Shown in pieces: positions 63,013 through 64,000 of a DNA stretch of 64,000 nt. The notes under the pieces were generated by a model that was not told the origin of the DNA, did not search any database, and saw nothing but the letters and a program-made list of their open reading frames with translations. The DNA is taken from positions 25,115 through 89,114 of the forward strand of contig CAZKBK010000019.1 in assembly GCA_964551035.1 (NCBI GenBank), in the 5' to 3' direction. Position numbers and translations under genes: made by a program. Positions within the stretch are counted from its first letter, which is position 1; each line of letters begins with the position of its first letter. Origin of the DNA: Chryseosolibacter sp964551035. Lineage in GTDB: Bacteria > Bacteroidota > Bacteroidia > Cytophagales > Cyclobacteriaceae.

Positions 63013-63879
63013 ATGAGCTCAGGAAAGAGTGCCAGGTCAACGGCGACGGGGATTATCGTGAATGCGCTCCTCGCCGTCGGCAAAGGGCTCGGAGGGTTCT
63101 TCGGGAATTCGCATGCATTGATCGCCGACGCGATCGAATCCATCGCCGACGTCTTCTCTTCGACGATGCTGCTCTGGGGACTGCGGTGGTCCTCCAGGCC
63201 CGCCGACCGTGAGCATCCTTATGGCCATGGCAAAGTGGAAGCCCTCCTCGCCATCGGCATCGCCATCATCCTCCTGGGTGCGGCCGCGCTCATTGTCATC
63301 GAGGCCATCGACAACATCAGGACGCCGCATGAAACGCCGGCGCCTTACACGCTCGCCATCCTCGTGGGCGTGGTGGTGATCAAGGAGGTCCTCTACCGGT
63401 TCGTGCTGAAGACCGGCAGTGCGCTGAAAAGCGGTGTCGTCGTTGCCGACGCGCAACACCATCGCATGGATGCCATCACGTCCGTCGCGGCGTTCATCGG
63501 CATCACCATCGCCCTTGTCGGCGGTGACGGCTTCGAAGTGGCCGACGACTGGGCCGCCCTGTTCGCTTCGCTCATCATCATCCGCAACGCCTACGGCATT
63601 CTCCGTCCCGCCATTGGCGAACTCCTGGACGAAGAGGTCGAACCGGAGTTGAACAAACAGGTGCGCATCCTGGCCGCGGAAGTCGACGGCGTCATGCTGG
63701 TAGAAAAGTGCCACACCCGCAAGATGGGCGTGATGAAGCATGCCGACCTGCACGTCTGGGTGGACAAGAACCTGACCGTCGAAGAGGGCCATGCCATCGC
63801 CCACCGCGTGAAGGACCGCATCCAATCACAACTGCCGCAGTTCGCGGACGTGCTTATTCATATCGAGCCGGGGAACTAG
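63013..63879 (+). CDS. Cation diffusion facilitator family transporter
   Basis: A 288-residue CDF transporter with six membrane helices. Metal-site motifs are HALIADAIESIADVFSS in helix 2 and HHRMDAITS in helix 5, and REHPYGHGKVEALLA marks the loop after helix 3. The cytoplasmic tail (DGVMLVEKCHTRKMGVMKHADLH) has the usual CDF fold. It exports Zn2+, Fe2+ or similar metals out of the cytoplasm. The ATG at 63013 is preferred over a TTG at 62986. Confidence 0.95.
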   Translation: MSSGKSARSTATGIIVNALLAVGKGLGGFFGNSHALIADAIESIADVFSSTMLLWGLRWSSRPADREHPYGHGKVEALLAIGIAIILLGAAALIVIEAIDNIRTPHETPAPYTLAILVGVVVIKEVLYRFVLKTGSALKSGVVVADAQHHRMDAITSVAAFIGITIALVGGDGFEVADDWAALFASLIIIRNAYGILRPAIGELLDEEVEPELNKQVRILAAEVDGVMLVEKCHTRKMGVMKHADLHVWVDKNLTVEEGHAIAHRVKDRIQSQLPQFADVLIHIEPGN

Positions 63880-63931
63880 GGGTGGTGGTCGGAACTGCAT
63901 TGAGGAGTGGTTTCGTGGATGCTCAGGGGTT

Positions 63932-64000
63932 AGTTTGAAGTTTGAAGTTTAAAGTTTGAAGTTGGGAGTTTGGAGTTTGGAGTTTGGAGTTTGGAGTTTG
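63932..64000. repeat. Heptanucleotide array of a second type, runs off the window
   Basis: Ten strict 7-bp units, AGTTTGA (three, plus AGTTTAA), AGTTGGG, then AGTTTGG repeated to the end of the window. The unit differs from the TACGAGG/GAATTAC type but has the same length and also sits behind a gene's 3' end. Confidence 0.9.

Noticed and set aside
1..64000. tRNA, rRNA, prophage or insertion sequence with transposase
   Set aside because: I looked for tRNA-like T-arm motifs, rRNA stretches, integrase or transposase motifs and phage structural genes on both strands and saw none.

Overview
The window looks like a draft scaffold from a GC-rich, soil- or litter-type Bacteroidota, probably a Cytophagales relative of Chryseolinea/Ohtaekwangia. 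The evidence is a SusC/SusD pair, a C-terminal type IX secretion (T9SS) sorting domain, DUF4407, DUF2911 and DUF5916 proteins, FtsX-type permeases paired with PadR, and AT-rich promoters without clear Shine-Dalgarno sequences. Genus assignment is inference. Two exact 100-N gaps (54073-54172, 58012-58111) lie inside repeat tracts.

Layout. 0-7 kb: a truncated surface lipoprotein, a membrane protein, a NarL-type response regulator, a VanZ-like protein, an M28 peptidase and a PadR/FtsX-permease pair. 7.2-13.4 kb: first arm of a glucuronoxylan-degradation locus (UxuA, a T9SS-tagged GH10, a divergent periplasmic GH10, a CBM9/DUF5916 outer-membrane protein). 13.4-17 kb: heptanucleotide repeats, a DUF1624 membrane protein and an M19-like dipeptidase. 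17.1-27.9 kb: an AraC regulator, then a TlpA - receiver - SusD - SusC block on the minus strand, bracketed by direct copies of a plus-strand cassette (MauE/DoxX-like membrane protein plus a tiny exported Cys protein of DUF6520 type) in several stages of decay, with a duplicated divergent pair (a 74-aa unknown and a small HTH protein). 28-30 kb: a TPR sensor kinase. 30.1-41.8 kb: second xylan arm (CE15 glucuronoyl esterase, two GH3 xylosidases, an SSS sugar symporter, a divergent LacI regulator, GH67 alpha-glucuronidase). 41.9-44.7 kb: an AT-richer stretch (broken DUF2007 gene, VOC protein, Lgt, FMN reductase, HTH). 44.9-64 kb: mostly housekeeping and signalling genes (DUF4407, esterase, GlnS, a frameshifted receiver, a hybrid SBP-histidine kinase, a PPIase, DUF2911, DUF748, a nucleotidyltransferase/metallophosphoesterase pair, a receiver, a phosphoesterase/outer-membrane pair, a CDF transporter).

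How it works together. The two xylan arms carry the same 14-bp LacI-type palindrome at their divergent promoters (9823-9836 and 38206-38219), each with a second weaker site nearby. I infer one regulon: GH10 enzymes cut the backbone, CE15 removes lignin-linked glucuronoyl esters, GH67 releases (methyl)glucuronate, GH3 enzymes finish xylo-oligosaccharides, SSS imports sugar, and UxuA feeds the hexuronate pathway.

Most unusual content: (1) the decaying MauE/small-Cys-protein array around the SusCD-TlpA block, which also encodes a receiver protein with Glu at the phospho-acceptor site; (2) a dispersed family of strict 7-bp repeats plus a compound repeat whose copies differ in spacing by exactly one heptad, one array ending 16 bp before the GH67 start codon.
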